Shown here: one piece after another, positions 16,420-25,721 of the stretch
How positions within the stretch are numbered: the stretch's first letter is position 1
Layout of the letters: every line of letters starts with the position of its first letter
Translations under genes and position numbers: made by a program
Assembly (NCBI RefSeq): GCF_003205575.1
Contig: NZ_PYBW01000019.1
Coordinates: 1 to 64,000, forward strand
DNA: 64,000 nucleotides
Reading direction: 5' to 3'
Source: Streptomyces tateyamensis
GTDB taxonomy: Bacteria; Actinomycetota; Actinomycetes; Streptomycetales; Streptomycetaceae
The notes under the pieces: generated by a model
What the model was told of the DNA's origin: nothing
The model's input: the letters and a program-made list of their open reading frames with translations, nothing else
Databases searched by the model: none

Positions 16420-17787
16420 TCAGCCCGGCAGCAGGTCGACGTTGCCGTCGAGTTGCCAGAGCGGGTTCGGTACCGCCTGTCCTCCCACGACGATCAGGAA
16501 GTAGCCGTTCAGCTGCACCGGTCCGTCTCCGTCGGCGATGTACCGCCCGTTCGCGGCGATGTCGAGCTGGTAGACGGCCTGGGCGGTGGCGTTGTAGCCG
16601 GGGACGTTCCAGGAGACGGTGCAGCGCCAGTCGTTGCCCGGGCCCTGCTGCGGGCCGAGGCCCTCGCTCTTGTCGCAGACCGCGGTGGCCTGCAGTTGGG
16701 CCTCGGTGACGGCCGGCTGGCGCATCTGGGCTTGTTGGTACCGGTAGAGGTGGGCGAAGGCCGTGGCCATCGACCGCTGCACCTTGTCCTGGGTGATGCC
16801 GGAACCGCCCGCACCGGTCGCCGCGGCGACGACGGCCATCGTCGCGGCCAGCAGGCCGGCCAGCGGGAGGACGCCCGAGGTCAGCGCTCTGCGCCCGGCG
16901 CCGTCGTTGTTGAGGTTGGTGAAGTCCCGGCGGAGGAACAGCAGGTAGGCCAGTGCCGTGGCGACCACCGCCCAGGCCAGGCTGACCGCGACGCCGATCA
17001 GCAGCGGCCCGAGCTGCCGGGGATCGGCGAAGAGGCCGTTCCAGGAGATGAAGGCGTAGCCGGGAAGTGCCAGGCGCACGGCGACCGGCAGCGGCAGCAA
17101 CTGCGCGACCTGCATGCCGATGGCGACGAGCATGGGCAGGAGCAGGCCCATCGGGGACCGGCCCAGGGCGATGGATCCGAGCAGCCCGATGGCGGCCAGG
17201 GCGAGCGTCGGCGCCAGCGCGCAGAGCCAGGCCAGCAGGACGTCCCCGGCCGCGGCGCCACCGGTGAGCAGGTGGCCGTCCAGCCCGACCAGCGGCTGGT
17301 TCCCCTCCGCGAGCAGACCGCCGCCGATGCTGGACAGGGCCAGGCCCGCGACGAGCAGCACGATCACGGCGAGGCTGGCGATCGCTTTGGCCGCGAAGAT
17401 CCGCCGGTGCGAGCGGACCGTGACGATCAGGTGGCGCCAGGTGCCGAGCCGGTCCTCGGAGGCGAAGACGTCCCCGGCGACCATGGACGTGACCAGCGGC
17501 AGCGCCCAGGTGCCGGCGACACCGAGAACCACCAGCGACCCGGCCCAGCCGGTGGCGTGCATCCACCGGCCGAAGAGCGTGTCCGACGGCAGGGTGCCCT
17601 GCTGGTCGACCGCGAAGACCAGGATGCCCGGGCCGAGCCAGCAGAGCAGGAGCAGCAGGCGGACCCGCCAGGCGGAGAACTGCTTGACCAGCTCCATCCG
17701 GAGGATGCGGATGACCGGGACCGGGCGCCTGCGCGCAGTCCCGGGCCCGGCCCCGGCGGTGGGGGCCTCGGTGGCGGTCGCGGTCAT
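16420..17787 (-). CDS. ABC-2 type exporter permease
   Basis: A 455-residue membrane protein with about six hydrophobic segments (for example VRLLLLLCWLGPGILVF, AGSLVVLGVAGTWALPLV, AIASLAVIVLLVAGLALS and LAGLLAATMAVVAAATG) and an extracellular C-terminal domain after the last segment with two cysteines (VCDKSEG, WRCTVSW). It begins four bases inside the end of the ATP-binding gene (ATGA at 17784-17787), so both form one transporter. The N-terminal GDVFASEDRLGTWRHL region is the usual coupling part of ABC-2 permeases. The exported compound is unknown. Confidence 0.83.
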   Translation of the reverse strand: MTATATEAPTAGAGPGTARRRPVPVIRILRMELVKQFSAWRVRLLLLLCWLGPGILVFAVDQQGTLPSDTLFGRWMHATGWAGSLVVLGVAGTWALPLVTSMVAGDVFASEDRLGTWRHLIVTVRSHRRIFAAKAIASLAVIVLLVAGLALSSIGGGLLAEGNQPLVGLDGHLLTGGAAAGDVLLAWLCALAPTLALAAIGLLGSIALGRSPMGLLLPMLVAIGMQVAQLLPLPVAVRLALPGYAFISWNGLFADPRQLGPLLIGVAVSLAWAVVATALAYLLFLRRDFTNLNNDGAGRRALTSGVLPLAGLLAATMAVVAAATGAGGSGITQDKVQRSMATAFAHLYRYQQAQMRQPAVTEAQLQATAVCDKSEGLGPQQGPGNDWRCTVSWNVPGYNATAQAVYQLDIAANGRYIADGDGPVQLNGYFLIVVGGQAVPNPLWQLDGNVDLLPG

Positions 17788-18746
17788 CGGTCGGCCTCCG
17801 GCTCGGTCCGGGCGAGTTGGTCGGTCAGGGCGAGGAAGGCGGCTTCCAGCGGCGAGACGACGGGTGCCAACTCGCGTACCGCGATGTCCTCGCGGACCAT
17901 CCGGACCACGAGTTCGTCCATGGCTGCCACCCGTGCGCGTACCACGATCACGTCGGTGTCCGGTCGCGCGGCGGCATCACCGCCTTCGAGGATCTCGATG
18001 CCGGGCGTTCCGGCCGCGACCGCGCGGGTGGCCGCCGGGTCCGAGGCCCGTACCCGGTAGTCGAGTTCGCGGTCCTCGTCGGAGAGCTTCTTCACCGGGC
18101 CGGAGAAGACCACCCGCCCGGAGGCCAGGATGGTGACCTCGGAGCAGAGCGCCTCCAGGTCGTCCATCCGATGGCTCGACAGGACGACGGTGGCACCTTC
18201 GGCCGCGAGTCGGCGCAGGACACCGTGCACGTGCCTCTTGCCGGCCGGGTCCAGGCCGTTGGACGGCTCGTCGAGCACCAGCAGCCGGGGCCTGGTCAGC
18301 AGTGCCGCGGCCAGTCCCAGCCGCTGCCGCATGCCCAGGGAGAAGCCGCGGACCTTCTGATCGGCGGCCGCGGTGAGTCCGACCTGGGCCAGCGCCTCGT
18401 CCACGCTCAGGGTCGGCACGTCGTCAGGGCTCAGTACGGCGACCGTCGCAAGGTTCTGCCGCGCGGTGAGCGTGGGGTACAGCCCCGGCCCGTCGACGAA
18501 CCCTGAGACACCGTCGGGCGCGTCCGACCCACGTCCCAGCGGGGCGCCGAGTATCTCCAGACTGCCTTCGTCGGCGACGGCCAGGCCCAGGAGCAGGCCG
18601 AGGAGGGTGGTCTTGCCGGCACCGTTGGGGCCGACCAGGCCGTGGATCTGACCCTGCGTGATGCTCACATCGACGTGGTCGAGCGCGACGACATCACCGA
18701 AGACCTTGGTGATGCCGCGGCCCCGCACCGCGATGGGTGTTTCCAT
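17784..18746 (-). CDS. ABC transporter ATP-binding protein
   Basis: A 320-residue ATPase with Walker A GPNGAGKTT, a well-formed signature FSLGMRQRLGLA and Walker B RLLVLDEPSNGLDP, then a SSHRMDDL switch histidine. It belongs to the CcmA/DrrA-like exporter group. It is the first gene of a two-gene operon with the overlapping ABC-2 permease. The C-terminal portion (about 220-320) is the extension typical of this group. No drug-biosynthesis genes adjoin, so its substrate cannot be inferred. Confidence 0.9.
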   Translation of the reverse strand: METPIAVRGRGITKVFGDVVALDHVDVSITQGQIHGLVGPNGAGKTTLLGLLLGLAVADEGSLEILGAPLGRGSDAPDGVSGFVDGPGLYPTLTARQNLATVAVLSPDDVPTLSVDEALAQVGLTAAADQKVRGFSLGMRQRLGLAAALLTRPRLLVLDEPSNGLDPAGKRHVHGVLRRLAAEGATVVLSSHRMDDLEALCSEVTILASGRVVFSGPVKKLSDEDRELDYRVRASDPAATRAVAAGTPGIEILEGGDAAARPDTDVIVVRARVAAMDELVVRMVREDIAVRELAPVVSPLEAAFLALTDQLARTEPEADR

Positions 18747-18774
18747 GTGTCCGTCCCATCCTCAGAACCGGGTG

Positions 18775-18810
18775 CGCCGGGGTGGTACACCGCAGTGCAC
18801 CACCCCGGCG
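18775..18810. terminator. Hairpin between the phosphoesterase and ABC genes
   Basis: Twelve-base perfect arms (18775-18786 and 18799-18810) with a partly paired inner loop. It lies 45 bases downstream of the phosphoesterase stop only if read from the plus side; on the minus strand it is upstream of that gene's stop, between it and the ABC start, so it more likely isolates the ABC promoter region. Confidence 0.4.
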
Positions 18811-18854
18811 TCCTTGCGAGCTCGAATACCGCCGCGATCAGCTGCCTGTCAGGC

Positions 18855-21599
18855 TCAGCCGACGTTCAGCGCGGTGTCGTCGAGCACGAACGAGGTCTGC
18901 TTCTGGTAGTCCTCGGCGCCGGTGAACTTCAGCGTCACCTGCTGCCCGGCGAACGCGCTCAGGTTGAAGGTGTGCTGCGAGAACCCGGTGTTGTGGTTGA
19001 GGTTGGAGTAGGTGTACAGGGTGCGGAGAACGGTGCCGGAGCTGTTCAGCACCTGCAGCTTGAGGGTGTCGTAGGCCGTGGTGGTCGAGGTCTCGGCCGT
19101 GTCGATGTGCATCCAGAAGTTGAAGGTGTAGTTGGTACAGCCGCTGGGCAGCGTCACGGTCTGGGCCAGCGTGTCGGTGGTGGTCGCGCCCCAGCCGTCG
19201 AGCCAGGCGTCGTAGGTGCCGCTGCGGGCGGGCTCGGAGGTGCTGCTGCTGATCACGTCCACCGGGCTGTGCGTCGACGTCACCGTCCACGGGCCCGGGT
19301 TGGACGGGCCGTTCTCGAAGCCCGCGTTGCCGAGCAGCTGCCGCGCCTGGCAGCCGGTGCCGCTGGGGGTGGCGGACGCCTCGTTGCTCTTCGCCCCCTC
19401 GCCCACGCCGTTCACCGCGCTGACGGTGTAGTAGTAGGTCTGACCGGCGGTCAGGCCCGTGTCGGTGCACGAGGTCACCGCGCCCAGGCCGCTGCAGCCG
19501 CCGCTGGTCAGCAGCGTCTCGCCGCCGCTGGCGGTGCCGCGGTACACCTTGTACGAGGTGATGTTCTCGCCGCCGGTGTTGGACGGCGGTGTCCAGTTCA
19601 GCGCGACCTGCCCGGTTCCGGCCGTGCCGGTCAGGCCGGTGGGTGCGCCCGGTACCGTCGCGGCGATCGGAGCGGCGGTGATGGTCACCGTCGAGGTCGC
19701 GGAGTTGGCGGGCGAGGCGCTGTCGGTGACGGTCAGCGTCGCGGTGTAGGTGCCCGCGTTGCTGTAGGTGTGGCTCGGGTTCTGGGTGGTGCTGGTGGTC
19801 CCGTCGCCGAAGTTCCAGCTGTAGCTGTACGCCGGGGTGCCACCGGTTCCGGTGCCGGTGAAGGCGACGTTCAGGGGTACCTGACCGGAGGTCGGGGTGG
19901 CCGAGGCGCTGGCCGCCAGCGGATTGCCGACGGCGCTGACCGTCGTCGTCACCTGCGAGGTCGCGGTGTGGGCGGGCGAGGCGGCGTCGGTGACGGTCAG
20001 CGTCGCGGTGTAGGTGCCCGCGGCGGTGTAGGTGTGGCTCGGGTTCTGGGTCGTGCTGGTGGCCCCGTCGCCGAAGTTCCAGCTGTAGCTGTACGGCGCC
20101 GTGCCGCCGCTGGCCGAGCCGGTGAAGTTCTCCGTCAGCGGCGCGTTGCCGTTGGTCGGCGAGCCCTTGGCGGTCGCGGACAGCGGGGTCGAGCCCTGCA
20201 CCCAGAAGTCCTCGAGCGGGTCGCCGAGCGCGGCCTGGTCCGCGGTCGTCATCGGGAACGTGGAGGTGCCCAGGTTGTCGTTCGGGTCGATGACGCCGGA
20301 GTGCACGTTCTCCATCGTGCGTTCCATCGCCGCGAGCACGTTGCCCGTGTTGTACGCCACGTGCGAGACGTAGTGCTGCTTCACGTAGGCCGGGTTCCCG
20401 ATGACCAGCAGCGGCACGCGGTAGGTGTTGCTCACGTGGTCCGAACCGTTGCTGCCGTTCTGGGTGTCGTCCTCGGTGACGACGATCAGGGTGTTGTCCT
20501 TGTACGTCGGGTTGGTCATGATCGAGTTGACGATGTTGTTCGTCGCCGTGTCGTTGCCCGGGACGTCCTGGTAGGTGCCGGGGTGGTCGTTGAACAGCTC
20601 GACGTAGTTGTACGCCGGCATCCCGTTGGTGTTGATGAAGTTCAGGTAGTCGTTCGACACCGTGCTGTCGGGGATGCTCTGGTTCAGGCAGGTGTACTCG
20701 TTGGTGTGCAGCTCTTCGGGGATGTTCGTCCCCGGGCGGTTGGGCGGAAGCACCTCGGCCTTGCCGGTGCCCGGGTTCTTCCAGTAGCCGCTACCGCTGT
20801 TGAGCATCCAGTAGATGTCCCCGTTCATGATGAACGTGTACGGGCTGGAGCCGCTGCTGCTGCCGGACGGAGGCGTGCAGGCGTTGGTGCCCTCGTCGGT
20901 GGGGCCGGAGTCGCTCCGCAGGAAGCGGTCGAACTGCGTGCCGTTCGCGGGGTACGACTGCTGCTGGCTGCTGGACGAGGACTGCCCCGAGAACAGGAAC
21001 CAGTGGTTGGGACCGGACGGCGGCTGGACCCCGGTGCTGTACGAGTCGGACAGCGAGTAGGTCTTGGCCAGCGAGTGCAGGTTCGGCACCGAGCTGATGT
21101 GGTTGGTGCTCTGCACCTGGCCGTTGCACCCGGCGGCGATCGTGGTCGCGCAGTCGCCGAGGTAGTCGTCGAAGGTGTGGTTCTCCCGGTAGATGACCAC
21201 GAAGTGCTGGAACGGCGGGAAGTACGGCGCCGTCGGGTTCACCGCCGCGGCAGGCTGTGCCGTGACGGCCTGCTGCCCGTTGACCGTCTGCATGACGGTC
21301 TTGTTGGTGATGTTGAAGTCCTTGGGCTGCGGGAACTTCGTGAACTCGACACCGGGCGCGGCGAACTTCGCGCCGGTGCAGTCGAAGTCGTCCGGCTTGT
21401 AGTTCATCGGCCGCTTGCCGGCCGGCAGGTTCTTGGCGTTCGCCGGACTGCTCGCCGGGTCCCACCCCTTCAGCGTGCACGAGCCGACGCCGCTCGTCGG
21501 GCGCCCACCGGCCCCCGCGGCCCCGACCAGCGAGAGCCCACTCAGGGCGAGGGCGGCTACCAGCGCCGCACTCGCCGATCTCCTTCTCCACTTTCTCAT
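18855..21599 (-). CDS. Secreted phosphoesterase (phospholipase C-like) with PKD and Fn3 modules
   Basis: A 914-residue exported enzyme. After a signal peptide (ASAALVAALALSGLSLVGAAGAGG) the catalytic domain, about residues 100-470, has VVIYRENHTFDDYLGDC, SGPNHWFLFSG and VVTEDDTQNG followed by DHVSNTYRVP, the signature of the non-haemolytic phospholipase C/acid phosphatase family. Two near-identical PKD domains follow (YSYSWNFGDG twice), then a fibronectin type III domain (PGAPTGLTGTAGTGQVALNW) and a C-terminal jelly-roll-like module with a cysteine pair. GGAGG precedes the ATG by seven bases. The modules suggest substrate or matrix binding. It probably releases phosphate from phospholipids or other esters outside the cell. 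Confidence 0.85.
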   Translation of the reverse strand: MRKWRRRSASAALVAALALSGLSLVGAAGAGGRPTSGVGSCTLKGWDPASSPANAKNLPAGKRPMNYKPDDFDCTGAKFAAPGVEFTKFPQPKDFNITNKTVMQTVNGQQAVTAQPAAAVNPTAPYFPPFQHFVVIYRENHTFDDYLGDCATTIAAGCNGQVQSTNHISSVPNLHSLAKTYSLSDSYSTGVQPPSGPNHWFLFSGQSSSSSQQQSYPANGTQFDRFLRSDSGPTDEGTNACTPPSGSSSGSSPYTFIMNGDIYWMLNSGSGYWKNPGTGKAEVLPPNRPGTNIPEELHTNEYTCLNQSIPDSTVSNDYLNFINTNGMPAYNYVELFNDHPGTYQDVPGNDTATNNIVNSIMTNPTYKDNTLIVVTEDDTQNGSNGSDHVSNTYRVPLLVIGNPAYVKQHYVSHVAYNTGNVLAAMERTMENVHSGVIDPNDNLGTSTFPMTTADQAALGDPLEDFWVQGSTPLSATAKGSPTNGNAPLTENFTGSASGGTAPYSYSWNFGDGATSTTQNPSHTYTAAGTYTATLTVTDAASPAHTATSQVTTTVSAVGNPLAASASATPTSGQVPLNVAFTGTGTGGTPAYSYSWNFGDGTTSTTQNPSHTYSNAGTYTATLTVTDSASPANSATSTVTITAAPIAATVPGAPTGLTGTAGTGQVALNWTPPSNTGGENITSYKVYRGTASGGETLLTSGGCSGLGAVTSCTDTGLTAGQTYYYTVSAVNGVGEGAKSNEASATPSGTGCQARQLLGNAGFENGPSNPGPWTVTSTHSPVDVISSSTSEPARSGTYDAWLDGWGATTTDTLAQTVTLPSGCTNYTFNFWMHIDTAETSTTTAYDTLKLQVLNSSGTVLRTLYTYSNLNHNTGFSQHTFNLSAFAGQQVTLKFTGAEDYQKQTSFVLDDTALNVG

Positions 21600-21989
21600 C
21601 GCCGTGCCTCCGTTCGATGACGGTGCATGCTCAGATGACTGCCGTCCGTATGGTCACCGCGAAAGGGACGTTGGGCAAGTAGATGCGCGTAGATTTCCAG
21701 GAACAAGGGATGTTGTCGTCCCACATTCGTCCCCGGTTGCCCGAAGGTTCGACAGCCTTTCGGTCCTCAACGCTTGCTGACGGCCCACCAGCTCGTGCGA
21801 GCACGTGAGGTGACGATGTGACAGGTGAGCTCTGACGGGCCGGCTGAGCCTCGACTGCACGGGCGATTCACGCTGCTGACGGGCGCGCCCGGCTGAGCGG
21901 GGCGGGTCGCTGCCCGCGGAGCGGAACGCCGCCCACGGGGTCGGCCGGGCGGCGTAGCATGCTCCGACGATGAGCCGCGCTGCGTGAGG
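21600..21989. other. Intergenic region with an IS66-flank-like 16-mer
   Basis: About 390 bases without a convincing gene. TGACGATGTGACAGGT at 21811-21826 is identical to 54872-54887, just upstream of the IS66 transposase. It may be the scar of an insertion sequence end. Confidence 0.4.
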
Positions 21990-22487
21990 TCAGCTTGTGG
22001 CTGCGCCGTTGCCGGAGTGAGGGCAGGGGCCGGCGTCGCTGCCGAGGGTTGACCGGACCGGCCCCGGCGGGAAGTCGGCCGACGGCTGCCCGGCCGCGAG
22101 GGCGTTCCAGCGGTCGACCCACGGCCCAGCCAGCTCGGGGCAGCACCACGCCTGGGCCCAGTTCCGGTTCGTCCGGTCCCTCGCGCGTTCCAGCGCAGGG
22201 CTGAAGCCGGCCTTGATCCGGAAGTTCTCCAGATGCCGCCGGAAGAGGATCAGTTGGATGTGGCGCCGGCGGCCCCCGCGGTGTATCCCGATGACCTCCA
22301 GGCGATCGTCATCGTTGTAGTAGCGGGGTGGTGGCACCCAGAGTTTCGCGCCCGGGGCGAAGTGCTTGAGGCCCGACTCGATCTGCTCACCGCCGTGGCC
22401 GTGCCTGGTCTCCCGGGCGACGTTGGCGACGACGTACCACTGGCGCATCCCGGTGGCTTCCCGGACTCCGTTGCTCGTGCTGGTCAT
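21990..22487 (-). CDS. Unknown protein, 165 residues
   Basis: I do not recognise this family. The reading frame from ATG 22487 gives MTSTSNGVREATGMRQWYVV, an alpha/beta-looking middle (LEVIGIHRGGRRRHIQLILF) rich in basic and aromatic residues, and a Trp-rich section (RNWAQAWCCPELAGPWVDRW). The lower G+C at its 5' end suggests it was acquired. A later ATG at MRQWYVV is a possible start. The second copy of the intergenic repeat lies 37 bases upstream. Confidence 0.6.
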   Translation of the reverse strand: MTSTSNGVREATGMRQWYVVANVARETRHGHGGEQIESGLKHFAPGAKLWVPPPRYYNDDDRLEVIGIHRGGRRRHIQLILFRRHLENFRIKAGFSPALERARDRTNRNWAQAWCCPELAGPWVDRWNALAAGQPSADFPPGPVRSTLGSDAGPCPHSGNGAATS

Positions 22488-22523
22488 TGATGTGGATACC
22501 CCGTTCCCGCCCTCGCCGTCAGG

Positions 22524-22611
22524 GATCTGCGCGTGGTGGTGTGTTGTTCGGTGTGCACCGTTACTTGTGCGCTGTGCTGAGCTGCGTTGTTCCGGTGGGG
22601 AGTCGAACCCC
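22524..22611 (-). repeat. Diverged intergenic repeat, copy 2
   Basis: Partner of the element at 15325-15410, about 7.2 kb away in the same orientation. It ends in a GGGG...CCCC hairpin whose minus-strand loop (TTCGACT) looks like a tRNA T-arm, but no other tRNA part is present. Confidence 0.65.
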
Positions 22612-22713
22612 TGCGCTGCTCTCTGCGCGCCAAGAAAGGGGCCGGATTGACCGCCGACCCGCGGTGTGCGCACGCTTCCCTGACGGTTACCTGCTCCACA
22701 TCGTGCGGTGCCG

Positions 22714-23175
22714 TCAGTCCACCAGGTCCACCGTCCAGTTGGTGCGCTGGATCGCCACGTCGACCTCGCGGATCTCGCGCGCCAACTGGTCCGCCTGTGC
22801 CCGCAATTCGGCGACCGGCAGGGCTGCCAGCATCTTGAGTTCGGACCGCAGCTGGCGCGCGCCGCCGCGACCGGCGGCGGCGTCGGCCGCAGCGGTCACC
22901 ACCGAGTGCCGCAGCCGTAGCACGTCCCGGCGGGCCAGTGCGTCGGTGAGGGTGCTGCCGTCGTCCATCACGACGGTGGCGTTGGTGCGGTTGATCCGCC
23001 GGATCAGCGCCTCCAGATCCTCGAGCACGGCGCCGGCCTCGACCAGCAGCTGCCCCGCGTCCTCGGCCGGGAGTTCGCCCTCCTGGTACCGCGCACTGCC
23101 CACGATCCGTGCCCGCAGCTGCTCAACCCGCCGCGTCGCGTCCGCCCGCTGGGCCAGCCCCTCGGCCAGCTTCAT
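22714..23175 (-). CDS. DIP1984-family protein
   Basis: A 153-residue, mostly helical protein (MKLAEGLAQRADATRRVEQLRARI...). The sequence with LEALIRRINRTNATVV and REIREVDVAIQRTNWTVDL is that of the DIP1984 family, found in many actinobacteria and some proteobacteria; function unknown. The start is the ATG at 23175, which removes an upstream stretch that lacks family similarity. It appears monocistronic. Confidence 0.8.
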   Translation of the reverse strand: MKLAEGLAQRADATRRVEQLRARIVGSARYQEGELPAEDAGQLLVEAGAVLEDLEALIRRINRTNATVVMDDGSTLTDALARRDVLRLRHSVVTAAADAAAGRGGARQLRSELKMLAALPVAELRAQADQLAREIREVDVAIQRTNWTVDLVD

Positions 23176-23367
23176 CGGTCCACCTCCACCGTCTTCGCTC
23201 TCGCGAAAGTATGAGGAACACCTCCGCGTGCACGCATCCCGATTACGCAGCACCCGCAACCGAGGGTCCGGCCCGGGCCTCGGCGGTCACGGTGACCCGG
23301 ACCTACGCAGCGCGGCATACGGGTCCTGCACGGCGTGGTGTCGCAGCCGCGTCCTAGAGTCCTCGCC

Positions 23368-24024
23368 ATGACCGTGCTGATGATCGACGCAGGACCCGTG
23401 GTGGCAGACGCCCTGGTGACCCGCACCGGAGGCGTGCCGCTGGCTCCGGCCGGGACTGTCTGGCCGCGTTGCGCGACTTGCGCCGGTCCCATGCAGTTCC
23501 TGGCGCAGATCGTCCTGGACGACCTGGGCCGCCACCAAGGCCAGGGAGAGGAGCGGGGCCGGGGCATGCTCCAGGTGTTCATGTGCCAGAACGACCCCGG
23601 CATGTGCGACGAGTGGAACCCGAGCGAGGGCGGGAACCGCGCGATGCTGGTGCCGGCCGACGGGTCGCAGCCGATGCCGCTGCCCGAACTCGGCGAGGAC
23701 GACGACGAGGAGGCGATCCTGCTCGGCGCGGTCCACGCCGCCGCCTTCGATACCGTCGCCGCAGACTGCGCCGACGCCGACGAGGAGTGGACCGAAAGGA
23801 GCGGTCGGCCGCGCCTGGACGTCCTCGGCCAACTGGGCGGCGCGCCCTGCTGGCTCCAGGACGAGGAGACCCCCGCCTGCCCGTCCTGTGCCCACCCGAT
23901 GCCGCTGGTCGCCCAGCTGGAGGAGGGTCCCGACCACACCACCGCGATGAACTTCGGCGGCGGCAGCGCCTACGCCTTCGCCTGCGAGCCCTGCGGACAG
24001 GCCGCCTTCCTGTGGCAGTGCTGA
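23368..24024 (+). CDS. DUF1963 (YwqG)-like protein with paired CxxC motifs
   Basis: A 218-residue acidic protein. PRCATCAGPMQFLAQI near residue 35 resembles the YwqG/DUF1963 core (W-P-x-C-x-x-C-G-x-x-M-x-F-l-x-Q). Cysteine pairs CATC, CPSC and CEPC suggest one or two zinc-binding sites. Function is unknown. The ATG at 23368 fits the region's codon pattern; no strong ribosome site is seen. Confidence 0.7.
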   Translation: MTVLMIDAGPVVADALVTRTGGVPLAPAGTVWPRCATCAGPMQFLAQIVLDDLGRHQGQGEERGRGMLQVFMCQNDPGMCDEWNPSEGGNRAMLVPADGSQPMPLPELGEDDDEEAILLGAVHAAAFDTVAADCADADEEWTERSGRPRLDVLGQLGGAPCWLQDEETPACPSCAHPMPLVAQLEEGPDHTTAMNFGGGSAYAFACEPCGQAAFLWQC

Positions 24025-24096
24025 CCGTCGTTGACCGCGTTCGAGCTGCTGAAAGGCAGTCGCCTCGGCGGGGTGACAGGGGCTAACGTCCGGCGC

Positions 24097-25438
24097 ATGT
24101 GGGAAGGACTCGATATCGTCGACTGGCCTGGGCTGAAGCACAACTAGGGTCGGCTGAGGACACGCCGGTCTTGTTGCGCCGGTTCGAGGGGTCGGACGTC
24201 GAGGACGTTCAGGAAGCGGCCGGCGAACTCGACGGTCAGTTGTTCCATCAGGGGGGGCTGGGTCTGCAACGCCGCTACCGCGGCGCTGCCGTTCCTGGTG
24301 CGGTTGGCGGGTAGGACAGGGGTCCTGTGCCGGCCTGAGCTGCTGGAAGTGTTGGCTCACCTGGCGTCGGCGTCCGCCAAGGCTGCGCCGGAGCATGTGG
24401 ATCCGGGGTGGCGCCCGGCCTGGAACGCGGTGCTGCCCGAGGTGCTGGCTCTGCTGGCTGATCCTGATCCCGTGATCAGGCGACAGGTGGCCTACCTGGT
24501 CGGTGTCGCTGGCGGCGTAACGGAGCAGCGGTTGGCCGCTCTGCTCGGGGCCCTCGATGGGGAGCAGGACGAGGTGACGCGGTTGGACCTGGTGCTCTCG
24601 ATCGGCAGGGTGTCCGGCGCCGCACCGAATGCTGACGTCGCAGACCGATTGGAGGCGCTGCTGGATGCCGTGCAGCCCCAGCTGCGGCTCGCGGCGGTCC
24701 ACGCGCTGACCGTGAGTGACGCCGGGCCCCGCGCGCCGTGGCTGGAACTCGTCCTGGCAGCCGTACGGGACCCGAGCGTCGAGCTCTGGCGGGGTTCCGC
24801 ATGGATCGGCACCGGAGTACGGGGAGTGCACCTGTGGACAGGGATGCTGTTCCCAGGCGCCGCTCCGGACTATGCGCTCGGGCTGCTGGCCGATCACCCG
24901 GACCCCGAGCAACGGGTCGGCGCCCTCGCGCAGGCAGCCCGTGTGCTCTCGGACTGGCACTCACCCACCACTGCGCTGCTGCCCGCCCTGGTGGAGCGCT
25001 TGGCGGACCCTGATACCGAAGTCCGCTACCACCGAGGGTCGCTTCCCGCATCCAGACTTGCGCAGGCTCGCTGACCTCGGCCCGCACGCTGCCGGATACG
25101 CCGACCGGCTGCGGACGATGGCTGCTGCGACGGAGGACTCCTGGGTGAGCGTGGAGGCGGCGCACGCACTGTGGGCTGCGACGGGCGATACGGAGGCGGC
25201 AGTCCCCACCCTGCTGACGGCCGTTCAGCGGCTGGCTGACGGGGTGTTCTACCCGGTCATGCTGACCGCAGTCCGCTACCTGACCCGGATGGGCTCGGCC
25301 GCGCGCCCAGCAGCCCGTGCCCTACGCGACCTTCCGAGCCTGGACCGGCGCGTGCACAGCTCTGGCAACTGGCGAGCCTTCACCCAGGATGAGGCGATCC
25401 GCGCCGCCGTCGGGGAGCTGCTGGCTACCGCCGGTTGA
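24097..25438 (+). pseudogene. HEAT-repeat domain protein gene, broken by three frameshifts
   Basis: The start MWEGLDIVDWPGLKHN is that of a HEAT-repeat family found in many streptomycetes. It then hits a stop; the family sequence resumes in another frame with GSAEDTPVLLRRFEGSDVEDVQEAA, breaks again at a run of seven G (24251-24257) after LFHQGG, continues as NAATAALPFLVRLAGR and five or more HEAT-like helical repeats (DPDPVIRRQVAYLVG and others) to about 25035, and finishes in a third frame with DLRRLADLGPHAAGYADRL to the stop at 25438. Either a decayed gene or clustered indel errors. Confidence 0.8.
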
Positions 25439-25721
25439 GAACGCAGTCGGCGGTACTGCCGAGTGAACCGTGGCCTGAAGCCGGATGTGACGGCATTTGG
25501 TTCGCCCAGATGCGGGTGGCAGATGAAGGGCCAGCGGGTGCGGGCGCAGCGGGCTGCCCGAGAATTCGGCTTCGGCTCGTCTGCTTTCCGAGCCTGACGC
25601 TGTACGTCTCGCAGTGACCCGTGGATCTGTCGATCCGACTGGCAGCGGGTTCAACATCGGCGCGGCACCTGGACGTCTGAACGCACCCATGCCCATGGCC
25701 GTACGGCGTAGCCTTCGGGGC
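25439..25721. other. Gap upstream of nth
   Basis: About 280 bases with nothing recognisable. It must contain the nth promoter and marks the right edge of the block inserted between crp and nth. Confidence 0.4.

Noticed and set aside
18642-21620. 992-residue open frame antisense to the phosphoesterase gene
   Set aside because: Arg/Val/Gly-rich with no motif; a shadow expected in high-G+C DNA opposite a real gene with signal peptide and catalytic motifs.
22590-22650. tRNA-like T-arm (minus strand GGGGTTCGACTCCCC)
   Set aside because: No matching acceptor, D-arm or anticodon arm within tRNA distance; the hairpin is part of the intergenic repeat.
9071-25438. The crp-nth interval as a prophage or ICE
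   Set aside because: No integrase, phage or transfer genes; only exported enzymes, an ABC exporter and small proteins.
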